From positions 159,299-223,298 of the forward strand of contig ML996691.1 of assembly GCA_010356995.1 (NCBI GenBank): a DNA stretch of 64,000 nt, written 5' to 3'. The DNA comes from Trichodelitschia bisporula (taxonomy: Eukaryota > Ascomycota > Dothideomycetes > Phaeotrichales > Phaeotrichaceae). Made by a program: the position numbers and the translations under genes. The notes under the pieces were generated by a model. It had not been told where the DNA came from. It searched no databases and saw only the letters and a list, made by a program, of their open reading frames with translations. Shown here piece by piece: positions 45,990 to 57,700 of the stretch; position 1 is the stretch's first letter; every line of letters starts with the position of its first letter.

Positions 45990-46493
45990 TTATCACGTGC
46001 TCGAGGAGACGTCAAGAATCTCGCTTCGGAGCAATGGGTTTTAGGCGGCGCCTTGGTCGGGAATTATCGCTCAACCTTCCATCTCGAAGCAATCATTCGC
46101 CACCGAAACTGCAGGCGAGACGTAAGAACGAGAAGGTTAGCCAATGGTCTGGTGGCCTTGGTGCTCTATCGCCGAAGAATGGCGCGATTGGGACACTCCT
46201 AGGTAGTACTCCACTGCTAATCAGAGATGCGGATATCATCGTCCCAAATATTACCCTCAGCTCTGCATCTTCTTATCGCGAACTTGTCAAAATACTAACA
46301 GAAGTACGGCATCATGCGGCACCTGGCAATGCCGCACTTCGTCCCGCACTTTTTCGATGACGATAGCGCGCATGCTCCCCTGCTACCCCGCTGAGGGGTC
46401 CGCATCTGACAGGCTAACGTTACCTAATTCGCGTCGTCTGGCGCCCACCGCGTTCGCCAGCCTTGCGCTCATTGTCATATCAGCGTCTTATCG
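45990..46493. promoter_or_regulatory. Cluster of GATA-factor (HGATAR) sites upstream of formamidase
   Basis: Five matches to HGATAR, all on the minus strand, lie at 45990-45995 (TTATCA), 46064-46069, 46273-46278 and 46488-46493 (TTATCG) and 46166-46171 (CTATCG). About two would be expected by chance in 700 bp. AreA/NIT2 binds such sites when nitrogen is limiting, and formamidase genes of Aspergillus are AreA-controlled. That these sites work here is an inference. Confidence 0.45.
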
Positions 46494-46564
46494 GACCCAC
46501 AAAGCAATCAATGCGATTCCCGTAGTGAGCGGGGTATTCCCGCGCGGGGAGCGCAGACTTGGGA

Positions 46565-46570
46565 TATAAG
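46565..46570 (+). promoter_or_regulatory. TATA-like element of the formamidase gene
   Basis: TATAAG in GGGATATAAGAGC, about 100 bp before the start codon at 46669. Confidence 0.45.
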
Positions 46571-46668
46571 AGCGCGGCGCATGGAATGGGGTTGGGTTTA
46601 ACTTTCCTATCCTTCCATTTCTTCCCAATTGGGCAATTGAGTTCACAGCACTGCATTTTTCAGACAAG

Positions 46669-48108
46669 ATGTCGAAAAGCATTCGCACTGCTGCGTCGGT
46701 GGACCTGAACACCCCGGCTTGGGAGCAGGAAGTCCTCCACGTACGTCACCTATATCTCCCTTCCCCTCCACTAACACCCACAACAGAACCGCTGGCACCC
46801 CGATAGTCCGTCCCCCTTCCCCCCCCCCTCCCAAACACTAACCCCGCAGTCCCCCCCATCGCCTCCATAAAAAACAACGAAGTCGTCAAAATCGAATGCC
46901 ACGACTGGACCGGCGGCCAAATCGGCAACAACGACAGCGCGGACGACGTGCGCGACGTCGACCTCACGCGCGTGCACTACCTAACGGGTCCCTTCGACAT
47001 TGAAACCGCCGAGCCGGGCGATGTCCTCTTAGTGGAAATCCAAGATGTCCAGCCGTTTCAGGACCATTTGTGGGGGTTTACGGGTGTGTTTGATAGGAAG
47101 AATGGAGGGGGGTTTTTGGATGAGATTTACCCGGAGGCGGCGAAGGCGATTTGGGATTTTGAGGGGATTTTTTGTAGTTCGAGGCAGTGAGTTCCCGGTC
47201 CCCCCTCCTGCTCCAGTCTTGAGTTCAGTACTGATGTCATCCCCAGTATTCCCGGCGTCCGTTTTGCGGGCTTGATTCATCCCGGTATCCTGGGCTGCGC
47301 ACCCAGTCCTGAGATTCTGGCGGAGTGGAATAGGCGCGAGGGCGAGTTGATCCAGTCGTGCGCGCACATGGACCGGGATGTAGCGCTCGCGCCTAATCCG
47401 CAGAACGTGCACGTGGGGAAGGGCGACGCTGAAATCAAGGAGAAAGTTGGGAAGGAGGGGGCGAGGACGATCCCGGGCCGGCCGGAACATGGGGGGAATT
47501 GCGATATCAAGAACCTGTCCCGCGGGAGCAAGGTGTACCTCCCCGTGCACGTCAAAGGGGCGAAGTTCAGCGTAGGAGACCTACACTTCAGCCAAGGCGA
47601 CGGCGAGATCAGTTTCTGCGGCGCGATTGAGATGCCCGGGGTCATTACGCTTAAGTTTACCGTTATGAAGGGTGGGATGGAGATGTTGGGGATGAAGAGC
47701 CCGATTTATCAGCCGGGACCGGTGGAGCCGAGTTTTGGGCCGGGAAGGCATATTTATTTTGAGGGGTTTAGTGTGGATGAGAAGGGGAAGCAGCATTATA
47801 TGGATGCGACGGTGGCGTATCGGCAGACGAGCTTGAGGTGCATTGAGTACCTGCGCCGGTATGGGTACAGCGATTATCAGAGTTATCTCCTGCTGAGCTG
47901 TGCGCCGGTGCAGGGGCATGTGGCGGGGATTGTTGATGTAGGTTTTTCTCTTTGGGGGTGGGGTGCTAGCTGACGAGGACAGATTCCGAATGCTTGCACG
48001 ACTATGGGGTTGCCGATGGATATCTTCGACTTTGATATCTCGCCCAGCGTGCCGGCTGAGAAGCGTGATTTGGGGATGTGTGCCTTCTCGAGCGGGCCGC
48101 TGAAGTGA
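46669..48108 (+). CDS. fmdS: Formamidase (acetamidase/formamidase family)
   Basis: Five exons, 46669-46740, 46787-46805, 46850-47186, 47247-47937 and 47983-48108, give about 414 aa, matching the usual length. The enzyme hydrolyses formamide to formate and ammonia. The second exon is only 19 nt and encodes NRWHPD plus one base. Motifs include FNRWHP-type start, HDWTGGQIGNND, GFTGVFDRKNGG, FAGLIHPGILGCAPS, PGRPEHGGNCDIKNL, GSKVYLPVHVKGAKFSVGD and the Glu-rich GDGEISFCGAIEM, all hallmarks of the family. Introns 1-4 measure 46, 44, 60 and 45 nt. No signal peptide; the enzyme is cytosolic. Gene order with the ammonium permease fits nitrogen scavenging. Confidence 0.94.
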
Positions 48109-48350
48109 AGGGTTTTGGGCGAGGGAGTGGAATGAAGTGGCAAGCAACAATGTCTTTCCATCGCGGGAATGAAGTCGAATTCAGGCTGATATGACCACGA
48201 TGCCATCTTTGTCAAGCACGTGCGTGAGTGCCTCAACCGCCATTCTTTGTCTTCACTGCAAACCCCATGATGTTCACACTTTCGCATTATCAACCCGACT
48301 ACGAGTACACCAGCTACCCGCGCCGTGCCATACCCTATACATAAACGAAC

Positions 48351-49460
48351 TTACAACCCAAATACCTTGTCAAAGCTAAACTTCGGCCCAACCTCCGGCG
48401 CAGGAAGCACCAGCGGAAACCCATTCCCCCTCTCCTCCACACCCACGTCCCGCATGACAACATCCCCCTCCGCATCCCTCTTCAGACTCGTCGCCCTCTC
48501 CTCCTCCTCGCCTTCGCTCTCATCAACCTCCTCCACAACCCCAAGCCCGGATTCCCCAATATCCCGTCTCTTCCTCGCCGCCCTCATCAACCCACCCCAG
48601 AACACATCCCCCCCACCGCCGCTCTCATCCCTACTCACCAGCCTCTCAGGCCCCTCCCCTACCAACAGCCCCTTCGAGTCCTTCCCCGCCACCTCCGCCA
48701 GCGTAAGCAAACTCATCGTCTTTGTTGGTTCCTCAGTAGCCGGTGCGTTCTCGGTAACCGGCGCACTCTCAGTCGGCACAACCTCCGCAGCCAGCGCACT
48801 CTCCACAACCGGCGTATGAACAAACGCCCCCTGCTCCCCCCCCACACTACTCATCCTTCTTCCCCACCGACACTCAGAAGGATAATCGCAATTCTGCGCA
48901 CACCCCTCCCCAGGAATCTTCTGATCCGCCGCCGCCGCAATCCACCTCGGGTCAAGGGACGGGCGGCCCAACGTCGGCGCCCACGGCTTCTGCCCTTCAC
49001 TCGCCCTCCTCCCCCCCACAACTCTCCCCGAATCACCCAGCCCCATCGCCCCCGCCCTCCGCCACCTCGCCCACTGTCCCCAACCGTCATAATCAAACTC
49101 GCTCTTGCACGCCTTATGCCTGCGCACCACCTCCTTGCACACCAATCTCCCATTCTCATCCCTCTGCCCCGTCGGCACCTTCTTCGTGCTCGTACCGGCG
49201 CAGAAGTAGTGTCCGTCGTCGAGGCACCGCCGCGTTGTGCCGAGAGGGTAGGTTGTGTGGCAGAGGTGGCATTGCCAGAGCCAGGGGAGGGGGGAGGCGG
49301 GGGGTGGGATGGAAGAGGTGGTGAAGAGAGGAGGTGGGGGGGGTTTGCGGGTGGTGGGGTGCGGTTGCGGGTGCAGCGGGCTGCGCGGGCTGAAGGGTGA
49401 GGGGGGGATGGAGAGGGGGGAGGGGCGGAAGGGGGTGGGGTGGATTTTTAGGGCGGGCAT
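48351..49460 (-). CDS. Hypothetical protein with a Cys-rich motif, 369 aa
   Basis: Single exon from ATG 49460 (MPALKIHPTPFRPSPLS) to the stop at 48351. The first 60 residues are Pro/Ser-rich. Then comes WQCHLCHTTYPLGTTRRC and HYFCAG, a probable zinc-binding knuckle (C-x2-C, C, C) with a further KACKSEFDYDGWGQWARWRR. This combination recurs in uncharacterised filamentous-fungal proteins that I cannot name. CAQNCDYPSECRWG lies near residue 215. The C-terminal 150 residues are acidic and low complexity (EEVDESEGEEEERAT). Frame is strongly GC-rich at third positions. Function unknown. Confidence 0.72.
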   Translation of the reverse strand: MPALKIHPTPFRPSPLSIPPSPFSPRSPLHPQPHPTTRKPPPPPLFTTSSIPPPASPLPWLWQCHLCHTTYPLGTTRRCLDDGHYFCAGTSTKKVPTGQRDENGRLVCKEVVRRHKACKSEFDYDGWGQWARWRRAGAMGLGDSGRVVGGRRASEGQKPWAPTLGRPSLDPRWIAAAADQKIPGEGCAQNCDYPSECRWGRRMSSVGGEQGAFVHTPVVESALAAEVVPTESAPVTENAPATEEPTKTMSLLTLAEVAGKDSKGLLVGEGPERLVSRDESGGGGDVFWGGLMRAARKRRDIGESGLGVVEEVDESEGEEEERATSLKRDAEGDVVMRDVGVEERGNGFPLVLPAPEVGPKFSFDKVFGL

Positions 49461-51194
49461 TGCTGTGGTTGTGGGTTGGTGTCGCTCGGTTCGATGCGAG
49501 ATTTGGTGCTGTGGTGATTGCGAAGACCGGCTTCGTCGTCGTCTCGTCGCGCTGATATCGAATCGAAATGCTTGAAGACTCCCAAAAGTGCAGTACCTCT
49601 CCTCTCCCCCCACCGACACGAGGCGGGGGACTTATGTACCGCCCCTCCTTCGCCTGTGCTCGTGCAGCTGTCTGGCGCGCGTGGGGCGAGGCTGGATCGT
49701 GAGCGCGTGTGCGCTTTGTCGTGTCTCGGAGGGCGGGCTTTGAACTCACAAAGAGCGGCGGGGGGATAAAGGGGGGGGGGGGTGTCGAAGGGATAAAGCG
49801 CTGCAACGGCGGAGGTAGGCGAGCGTTTGCTTGAAGCGGTTGCTGTTCTGGAAGATTTCCTGATGCGGTGAGGAGGAGGAGGTTGTTGGGGATATGGCTG
49901 GGGGGGCAGACTTGTTCCAACGTTCAAGCGGCCGTGGCGTGCGAGAGCTGCCGCAAGGCTCAAGCACCACTCTTCAGTGACAAAGCACCATGTTCGAATC
50001 CAACAGGAGCCATTCAAGATCTGGCATGCAGCATATTGTACGGTACCCTTTTGCCCACCCAGATCGATCACGCCCCCAGCACCCGTCGTCCCNNNNNNNN
50101 NNNNNNNNNNNNNNNNNNNNNNNNNNNNNNNNCACAAGGCTGACACCCGCCAACCCACGGCCTCGCCCGTGCACGGGAGCACGCATCACCCCCATCCCAG
50201 GAGCGATCACCCGTGCTCCATCTATCACGGGTAGCGGGAAGCTTAGCAGTTGTCCTCAAAGCTCCATCCTAGCCCCAGGAGCCATAAGATCGCCATCTAG
50301 TCCATAAGCACACCCATCAGCGCCTCGCCCATGCCCAAACGCGGCCGGACCCAACTCCGCTGCGCACTTCCCTCATCCGCGGCCGTTCCTTGCTAAAACC
50401 CCCCAACCGTCCAAACATCCCGTACCACCATCACCGCCCCACCCACAACATCTCCGCGGAGTCAACATGCCATCTCAAACCCACCCAATCCCCCTTCTTG
50501 CACCGTCAGCCCTACCCGCCAGCCCCTCCCGCACCCCAGAATTTTCCAAACTAATGCCAAGCACACCCATGCCTACCAACGTGCTGGGAATCACAAAGTC
50601 TACTCTGACCTCACCTCCATTTCTTCAAACACCAGTTCAGTTGCCCTGTTGCTTCTTCTCGTCGAGTTCACATCGTTCGATTCAAGTGCCATTGTGAGCA
50701 GAACGTCGTTCCAATCTTTCTTCTTGCTCTATGATACAGTCCTCCTCTCCACTCCTCCCAGACCATCGTCCCTCATATGCCTGCCCTCCATCAACCAACC
50801 TTTTGATCTCCCCCCCTCAAGCGAAAGAAAACCCCGGCGCCGCCGTCCCTAGACAGCAGGCACCGCATTAAAAAGACAGTGTACACAAAAATGACTGACA
50901 GCGGACAGGGAGGCCTCCCGCTCACCCGCCAAAAACCCCATCCAACCCAGAGCCAGCCGTCCTAACCTCCCAAAAGTATTCAACCCAAGAAACGCGCTTG
51001 CTTCCATATGTTTCAACAAAGCGCCCACGCACATCCGGATCAGGAAAATGGTAAAATATCAAGAAACTCGCAGACCTTAAAAAGAGAAAAAATGTGGTAT
51101 CCCAGAGTCCCATCAAACAGCAACGCTTGCTAAACCAACCCGCCCACTCCAAGCAACGCAACCAGTCTAGTCTATTCGACCGACCCAGGCCCGC
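49461..51194. other. Intergenic stretch with an assembly gap
   Basis: No gene is supported. A plus-strand segment at 49940-49985 reads ACESCRKAQAPLFSD and recalls the start of a Zn2Cys6 motif, but later cysteines are missing. Several AC-rich and CT-rich stretches fill 50400-50840. Confidence 0.4.
50093..50132. other. Assembly gap of 40 Ns
   Basis: Forty undefined bases between CCCGTCGTCCC and CACAAGGC. The true length is unknown; frames crossing it are meaningless. Confidence 1.
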
Positions 51195-52969
51195 TTACTC
51201 CACCTTCCGGCCCTCTAGCTCTGGCTTCTCCACATTCGCCGCATGACGATCGCCCGCCACGCCCGTGTGCGCGTGTCCACCCTCAGACGCCGCCTCGCTC
51301 GGCTCCTTGCCATCGAGCATCTGGCTGTGCTGCAAGATACCATGACGCTCGCCCTGGGGGATGCTCTCCGCGCCCGGCTGGAGCGGGTCGCTCTTGGCGG
51401 GCGTCCAAGCGAGGTAATCGCGGCGCACCTCAACGTAGTCGTAGGCAAATTCGCCGAGCTGGTCATCGTCCATGCCGAGCAGTTCCGCCTCCTCGCTGGC
51501 GCGCAGGTGCAGGCCGGGGATGAAGTTGATGGCGTAGGCGAGGATGGCGGACACGACGAAGGAGTAGGCGATGACGGCGATGGTATACGCGAACTGGATG
51601 TACAGCTGCTTCCAGTTGTGGTCGATCCAGCCGCCGGTGATGACGCCGGTGTTCACTCCGTCCAGGCCGATGATATAGCCCGCGCCGAAGAGAGCGTTGA
51701 ACATCAGACCAACCATGCCAGCGACGCCGTGCTCAGCGAACACGTCGAGGGCATCGTCAACGCGGATCCAAAATTTGACTTTTAGGGGTTAGCGCGGATC
51801 ATACGAAAAGGGGTAAGAATAGCCTACCCTTGGTGGCAAAATTGCACACGACGCCGGACGTAATGCCGAGAACGATGCTGCCCCAGGGAGTGATGAAACC
51901 AGACGCAGGCGTAGCGGCAACGAGACCGGAAATGGCACCGGAACACCAGCCGACCATGGACCACTTGCGCGCCAGACGGAAATCGAGCAACACCCAGGTC
52001 GTCGCGGCAAAGACAGCAGTCAGGTTCGAGTTCCAGCAAGCCATGACAGCGCGGAGATTGGCACCGAAAGCGGAACCGCCGTTGAAGGCCAACCAGCCGA
52101 ACCACAGAAGGATGGTGCCGAGCGTGATCAGCGAGACATTGTGCGGGCGGAAGTTCAACATCATCTTCTCCTGGCGACGGCCGAGAACCATGCTGTACGC
52201 GAGCGCCGACATGCCAGACACGACCTCGACGGGACCTCCGCCGGCGTAGTCGAGCACGCCCCACTTGAAAGCCCAACCATTGACGTTCCAGACCCAGCAC
52301 GCCACAGGGCAGTATACGATTGTAGCCCAGAAGAAGATGAAGATCATCATCGGAATGAGACGGCCACGCTCGGCAACGGCACCGACGACGATAGCAGCGG
52401 TAACGGCGCAGAATTGCATCTACGGAATCCTAATCAGCGCGAGCCCTGTCACTTCTGCAGAATGACGTACCTGGTAGAAGGCGTACAGCAGATCCGGGAT
52501 CAGCGGCGAGCCGGGGGATGGCGCACCGAGCGTCTTCCGCAGGCCAAACTTTTTGAGATCACCGATAAAGCCGTTCGTCGCGTACTGGCTAAAGGCCAGC
52601 GAGTATCCCCAGAAGTACCATTGGAAGGTGATGACAGCCAGGGACATCATGCAGGCCCAAATCATGGACAGAGCCGACTTTCTGCGCGCAAGACCGGAGT
52701 AGAGGAAGCCTAGACCCGGCACCATGATCATGACCATGGCGGAGGCGATGATGATGTACGCCTGATCACCGGATTGGAACCATTGGTTCAAGTTCTCGGT
52801 GTCTATCGTCCGTCAGCGGGTGTCGCTCAAACACGAGGAACGCGGCATCGCCAGTAGCAAGATGCAATGTGCCCCGATAAGCGGAAGGGTTCGACGTACT
52901 GGAATCACCGCCCTCGAACTCGTTGGTGCCATTGAATTGCGTCGGTGGCCCGACCCACGAGTAAGACAT
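51195..52969 (-). CDS. Ammonium permease (Amt/Mep family)
   Basis: Four exons, 52969-52900, 52802-52471, 52419-51828 and 51778-51195, with introns of 97, 51 and 49 nt, give about 525 aa. These permeases have 11 membrane helices and take up ammonium. Visible are the family signature DYAGGGPVEVVSGMSALAYS, the pore His in FRPHNVSLITLGTILLWFGW and the second pore His in VFAEHGVAGMVGL (formed after the last splice), plus GLGFLYSGLARRKSAL near the N-terminus. The cytosolic tail of about 90 residues includes LGMDDDQLGEFAYDYVEVRR, a conserved regulatory segment in fungal MeaA/MepA/Mep2-type proteins. HGATAR sites upstream fit nitrogen control. Confidence 0.95.
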
Positions 52970-55900
52970 GGTGGGGACAATGAAGACTGCGGGGAGTGGT
53001 GGCGAAGCAGTTGTTGTGATGCAGTAATGACGCTACCAAGGCCAGGACTTGCTGGCGGGGTGCGTGTTTGTTAGATGATGATGTTGTAAAGAGAATGTAT
53101 GAAGAAAAGGTGGGGATGGGGAAGAGGAGAAAGGGTCCTGAGGGTAGAAGCCGGGTCGGGTGGTTATATGGGCGGAAGGCGGAAGGCTGTTTTCTAGCCT
53201 ATGGAGCTTGGACGCCCTGAGCCGCGAGCTTAAAATTTAAAACGGACAAGGTTAGGGCGGGTTGACGAGGGGGTGCGAGGGGGGAGGCCCTGGCGAGCGG
53301 GGGGGCGGAGGTTTGGTGGAGGGTGGGGCATGCAGATGGTGGAACGGGCAAAAGAGAGGATGGGGGGCGTGGAGGAAGTGTAGGCAATAATAGAGAGGGT
53401 GGGAGGTATGGGGGTTCGTGGTGGTACTGAGTACGGTAGTGATGGTGATAGTAAGGATACTGTAGATTGGAAATTCTCGCAGGGCTGTCCAGCGATCTCG
53501 GCTCCTCAATTCACTCGCGTGCAGCCAATAACCATTCAGATGGAGGGGATAAAAAGATGGAGAAGATCATGAGAAGATGAAAAGATGCAGCGGTTGACGA
53601 ATGGGAGAGACGAAAGCCATGCCGAGCTGCTTATCTCGTGGGAGGACGTCTGCGAGGCGCGGGGCTGCTATTGTCTCGTACGTGCAGAAATGCAGAAAAG
53701 CAGATGAGAGCAGAAGAGCACTCGACTCGAGCTTCACGTGGTCTTCTCTCTGATATCCCTCATACGGATTGTGTGGTTGCAGCTTTGGAGTGTCCTCGTG
53801 CATAACCTCTCCAGCCGTGGCGTGGGAATCGATCGTGGGCGGTTCCTTGTTACGGGATCGCGCGTTGCAGCTGGCGTCGCCTTCAAATTAGCCCAGGTTC
53901 GACAGGATTAGAGACTTTTTAGTGATGGTGCTGGAGGCGTGAAGTGCCCACAATAGATAAGGGAGTCATGGCACGACGTCACGGCTATTGTGAGGCGGGA
54001 GAGTGAGAGAGAGAGAATGAACGAGATGTGCAACGGGGACGGGACGGCAGAGGTACGGGGCACTATGCAGAAGGGTCAAGAAGAGAAAGAGAGTGACAAT
54101 TGCATCGACAAAAAGACCGGAGAGATGATGAGGTCATACAGAATGTCTTTGATGGTCTCAAGTGAGAACAGACAGATGTCCAGCTAATCCCACGCCAAGC
54201 CATTCCTTATCTCTGTCCGTTGATCACTGACCTGCGTAAGTGCGCCTCCGCCAAGCAACGCCATCTCTGGGCGCGGGCGAAAAGCGAGGAGTACCGCTGA
54301 TAAGGCAAGTGTGGAGAGTGAAGATTGGGTTAGATCGGATATTTTGTGGCGCCTGTAACTGGGGGAATTGTGTCGTGTGTCTGTTTCCCCATGAAACGAA
54401 CAGACGAACCACGCGGCTGAGCGCGGAGAAGAGCAAACCAGCCTGGTTTCGAAGAGAAAATTCCCTATCTCTACGCTTCTTTGCCGAGTCTTGGCAGGCG
54501 AGGCACTTGGCCGCAAACTCCCTTCATGCCTGTCTCCTTCCGAAGCATCCTCGTCTTCCCCGGTTCAGCCATTGATCAACCACAGTTTGATCGATCCGAT
54601 CGCCCCCAGCTTCCCCCGTCTAAGCCCATCGTCCGCAAGCTCCGCGATATATCCAGCCCATGCTCTGTAAGCTCTCCGCATAACTAAGCTATACATCCGT
54701 ATGCGCTTCCACGCCGGTCGCCGCACCTGTAGCCGGTACGCAGTACACACGGTTCGAACCTACGAAGTTGCCAGGACTCTTCGCGTCTGGGGTCGTATGT
54801 CCGGCGCGTCGTGGACGGTAGCCGTGCCGTACCGCATCTGCCATTGCGCCGTCGACAGGTGTGGCGCATGGGGGTCGTGTGCCAGGCAAGCAAGGGGAGA
54901 TTCGGCGCGCGAAAACGCGAGATCAGGCGGTCCTGAATTTGGCATCAACCTCTCACTGGTTCTCACACCCCGCGTTACCCGTTTGTGGCACAGAAGCCCG
55001 TATTGCTAGCCACCGCTTGCGGTAAACATACCCCCCGTCCATTACCCCTTTCGGCCTCATATCGCCGCGCTAGTGCCCAGCGGAGCAATGTCCTGGAGCT
55101 TGTACCGAACGCCATTATGTCGACTACGTACCTCGAGATTGGGATATCGGTCGATGAAGGGCTTCCATGAGTGCTTTCGCCGAGCCGCTACGTATGTACG
55201 AAGTACTGCTCCAATATGCGGTGCATTCGCGAATTATGCTCGACGTTTGAGCGTGGAGACTGCCGATGTTGATTGCATACCGGCCAATCAAGCTCCGAGA
55301 TGCACGGCCTCATCACTGCCTCATCCTATTGCTCGTCGTGGTATCGCTGGTGAAGAGCGGGGCTGAAGTCGCAGTACCCACGCCCAGCATCAGATGGGGG
55401 CATCGGCAGTGTTCTCCGCTGCTTCCGTTCGCGAAAAAGACACCGCCTCATATCATCAGTACCTTTCCCCGTACTCATCGACGCTATTGTCTTTAGCCCT
55501 GGCTTTACGACCGCCCACGCCACGCTGGCCCCCACCTGCGTCTGCAGCGGCTAGAACCGTGCCTCGCAAACGACCAGGTTAATCAGTCGCGTAAGTAACC
55601 AGTCCCCACTGTCAACCCCCGGACGCAAAATCTGACGTGCAGCGGTTGTACGCAGCGGCCTCCCGGCTCTAACTGCGGTCCAGGCGAGCGGAGGGCTGGA
55701 GGTTGAACCTCACACAGCATCGCCCTGGTGTGATGCAGGGCCGCGTCCGTCCACGGGAGAGGTGTCATGCTGCGGAGAAGAAACCGGTCAGACCCCCGAT
55801 ATTGAATCGGCAAGTCGAAGTGCGCAGACAGAGCATCCACTGCCCGGCAGTCATGCCATCATCTCAGCTGGTCCCCTTCAGATCACCCATCCCACTCATA

Positions 55901-57167
55901 TCCCCAGTCCCACGCCTCCCGCGCGCCGACACCACCCAGACACGTTCTCGGGCCGGCTTCTAGAACGTGCACGCAGCAGCGCGCGCGGTGGCATGCCTGA
56001 GGCTGGAGGCCGTGGTACGACATTCCGCCGTTCGTGATCGATATACATAGATATTCATCATCAACCGCCTGTGCCTGATATGCCGTGCGGGAGTACAGAG
56101 TCTGTGCACCAGTAAGCTCAACTCAAATCACAACACCAACCAAGCAACCCAAACCTTAACCAATATCGGTACTCCCAACGTGTGATGTCCGCGTAACCAT
56201 TCTCCCAATCTACCCCACCACCACCCTCGACGTCGTCCAAACGCACCCACCCGCCAAGCGCCAAGCCGGATAAGCGCGCGGCCTCTGGTTCGCAGCGGAG
56301 CCCTCCGCGCAGAATCGCATGCAGACAGCAAACTCGGCCCCCATCGCAGGTCGTCGTCCATAATCCTTTCGGCACGCGCATCGGGCACGCCGGCGCGCAT
56401 TCCACCCCCGCATCTCGCCCTGCCGGCCCAGTCCCCACCCTGACCCGCGACCCCCGCCCCTGCCCCGCCCACGAGTCCCGGGCCCCTTCCTGTCTTGCAT
56501 CCCGCTTGCCCGCTTGTAGGGCCAAGGCCTAGGCCGCCCACGCGTGCGGCTCGACAAAATTCATCGGGTCAGAAAATGGCGCGTTTTGGGTGCGGCGCGC
56601 GGGCCCGGCGGCGTGGGTGCGTAGGACGCTGGGTGGAAGTCCGGGCTGCGCGGGGGGTGTCATTTGTTCGTCTCATTGCGCCGGAGGCGGGTTGTGGTTG
56701 CGTGGGCGGATTATGTTTTGTGTGCTGGGATGACGTCGAAGGGGGTTTTTTTTAGACGGGGGATGAGTTTTCTTGAGGTCGTTGGAGTTTGGGGTTTGGG
56801 AGTTGGTTGAGCTGAGGTTCGTTTCTCGAATTGCGTTGTCGGCGTTGTCTGGTCGTGAGCACTCGTTGTCGAAGACGATCTTTCCAGGGCCTTTCCCATC
56901 TCCCACCACCGAGGGATCGAACGTTTAGAGATGGCAGATCGTCTTGAACTGAAGAAGAGTCCGTTTCGAGGACATCATGGACGGAATCAGGCAAATATTT
57001 TCCGAAGGATTATCGCAGCTGAAGCATGGTTAACGAATGATCGGTTTAGTGATCAGAAAAAGCTGCTGTCTCGCAAGCAAAATTACACGTCAAAAATCGT
57101 ACCCTGAGTAACGTTGTCGAATACCTGTTGCAAGCACAAAATCGTCCTCTTAAGATTCCATCTCAAG
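52970..57167. other. Long gene-poor stretch, first part
   Basis: Apart from the ammonium-permease promoter (to about 54000), no gene is supported. Open frames in 54200-56760 overlap on several strands, are GC-rich and lack domains, and most start with GTG or TTG. No terminal repeats, transposase or reverse transcriptase motifs were seen. Confidence 0.45.
53446..53960. promoter_or_regulatory. HGATAR sites upstream of the ammonium permease
   Basis: TGATAG at 53446-53451, AGATAA on the minus strand at 53631-53636 and AGATAA at 53955-53960, 480-990 bp upstream of the start codon. Three sites in this stretch are no more than chance would give, so support rests on the known nitrogen regulation of this gene family. 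Confidence 0.3.
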
Positions 57168-57467
57168 TCATTCCATCTCGTCCGTTTCCACCTCGTATAG
57201 CGAGATGTCCTCGATGTTGAGCATAGCTCCCGTGTTTAGCTGCCTTTGTGGGGCGTCCGCGACGGCAAGGAGGCAGAAGGAAGAAAATCTGAAGCAGAAC
57301 CGAGCAAGATTCGGCCTTACTTGGCTCACAGCTCGAATCCCAGAGATTCGGGAGGCATAGACAATGATGGGATCATGGCTCGGGACACGTAAAGGCAATG
57401 AGTGCAGAGTGAAAGCATTGTGGAAGACGAAGAAGAGAAGAGAGAGGAGAGTGATGGAGGCGCTCAT
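57168..57467 (-). CDS. Doubtful small secreted protein frame, 99 aa
   Basis: An ATG-started frame whose first residues (MSASITLLSLLFFVFHNAF) look like a signal peptide, followed by TLHSLPLRVPSHDPIIVYAS. An in-frame GTAAGG could be a donor, but I find no strong gene model, no Cys pattern and no recognised family. The frame directly upstream (57700-57464), with NREKRLGEIMEGALEDVDHY, overlaps its start codon by 4 nt. Treat as a candidate only. Confidence 0.22.
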   Translation of the reverse strand: MSASITLLSLLFFVFHNAFTLHSLPLRVPSHDPIIVYASRISGIRAVSQVRPNLARFCFRFSSFCLLAVADAPQRQLNTGAMLNIEDISLYEVETDEME

Positions 57468-57700
57468 GTCAAGATATAGTGGTCCACGTCCTCCAATGCT
57501 CCTTCCATTATCTCCCCCAGCCGCTTCTCCCGGTTAAGGATCTTCCTCCCAAGAATACGATTGTCCCTTCCCAGGCACATCTGCTCCTTTCCTGTGTCCA
57601 TATTAGACAACGGAGCCGTCACCGGAAGCTGGCCATCTTCCCGGATGTTCATGTGACCGTCATTGAAACTCTTGAACGAAGACGGACGCAAACGAGGCAA

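Noticed and set aside
49868-50092. Possible Zn2Cys6 motif ACESCRK before the assembly gap
   Set aside because: Only the first Cys pair fits; the spacing and later cysteines are absent, and the frame runs into the Ns.
54701-55009. Cys-containing frame that looks like a small secreted protein
   Set aside because: There is no signal peptide, overlapping frames on the other strand are equally open, and composition follows local GC content.
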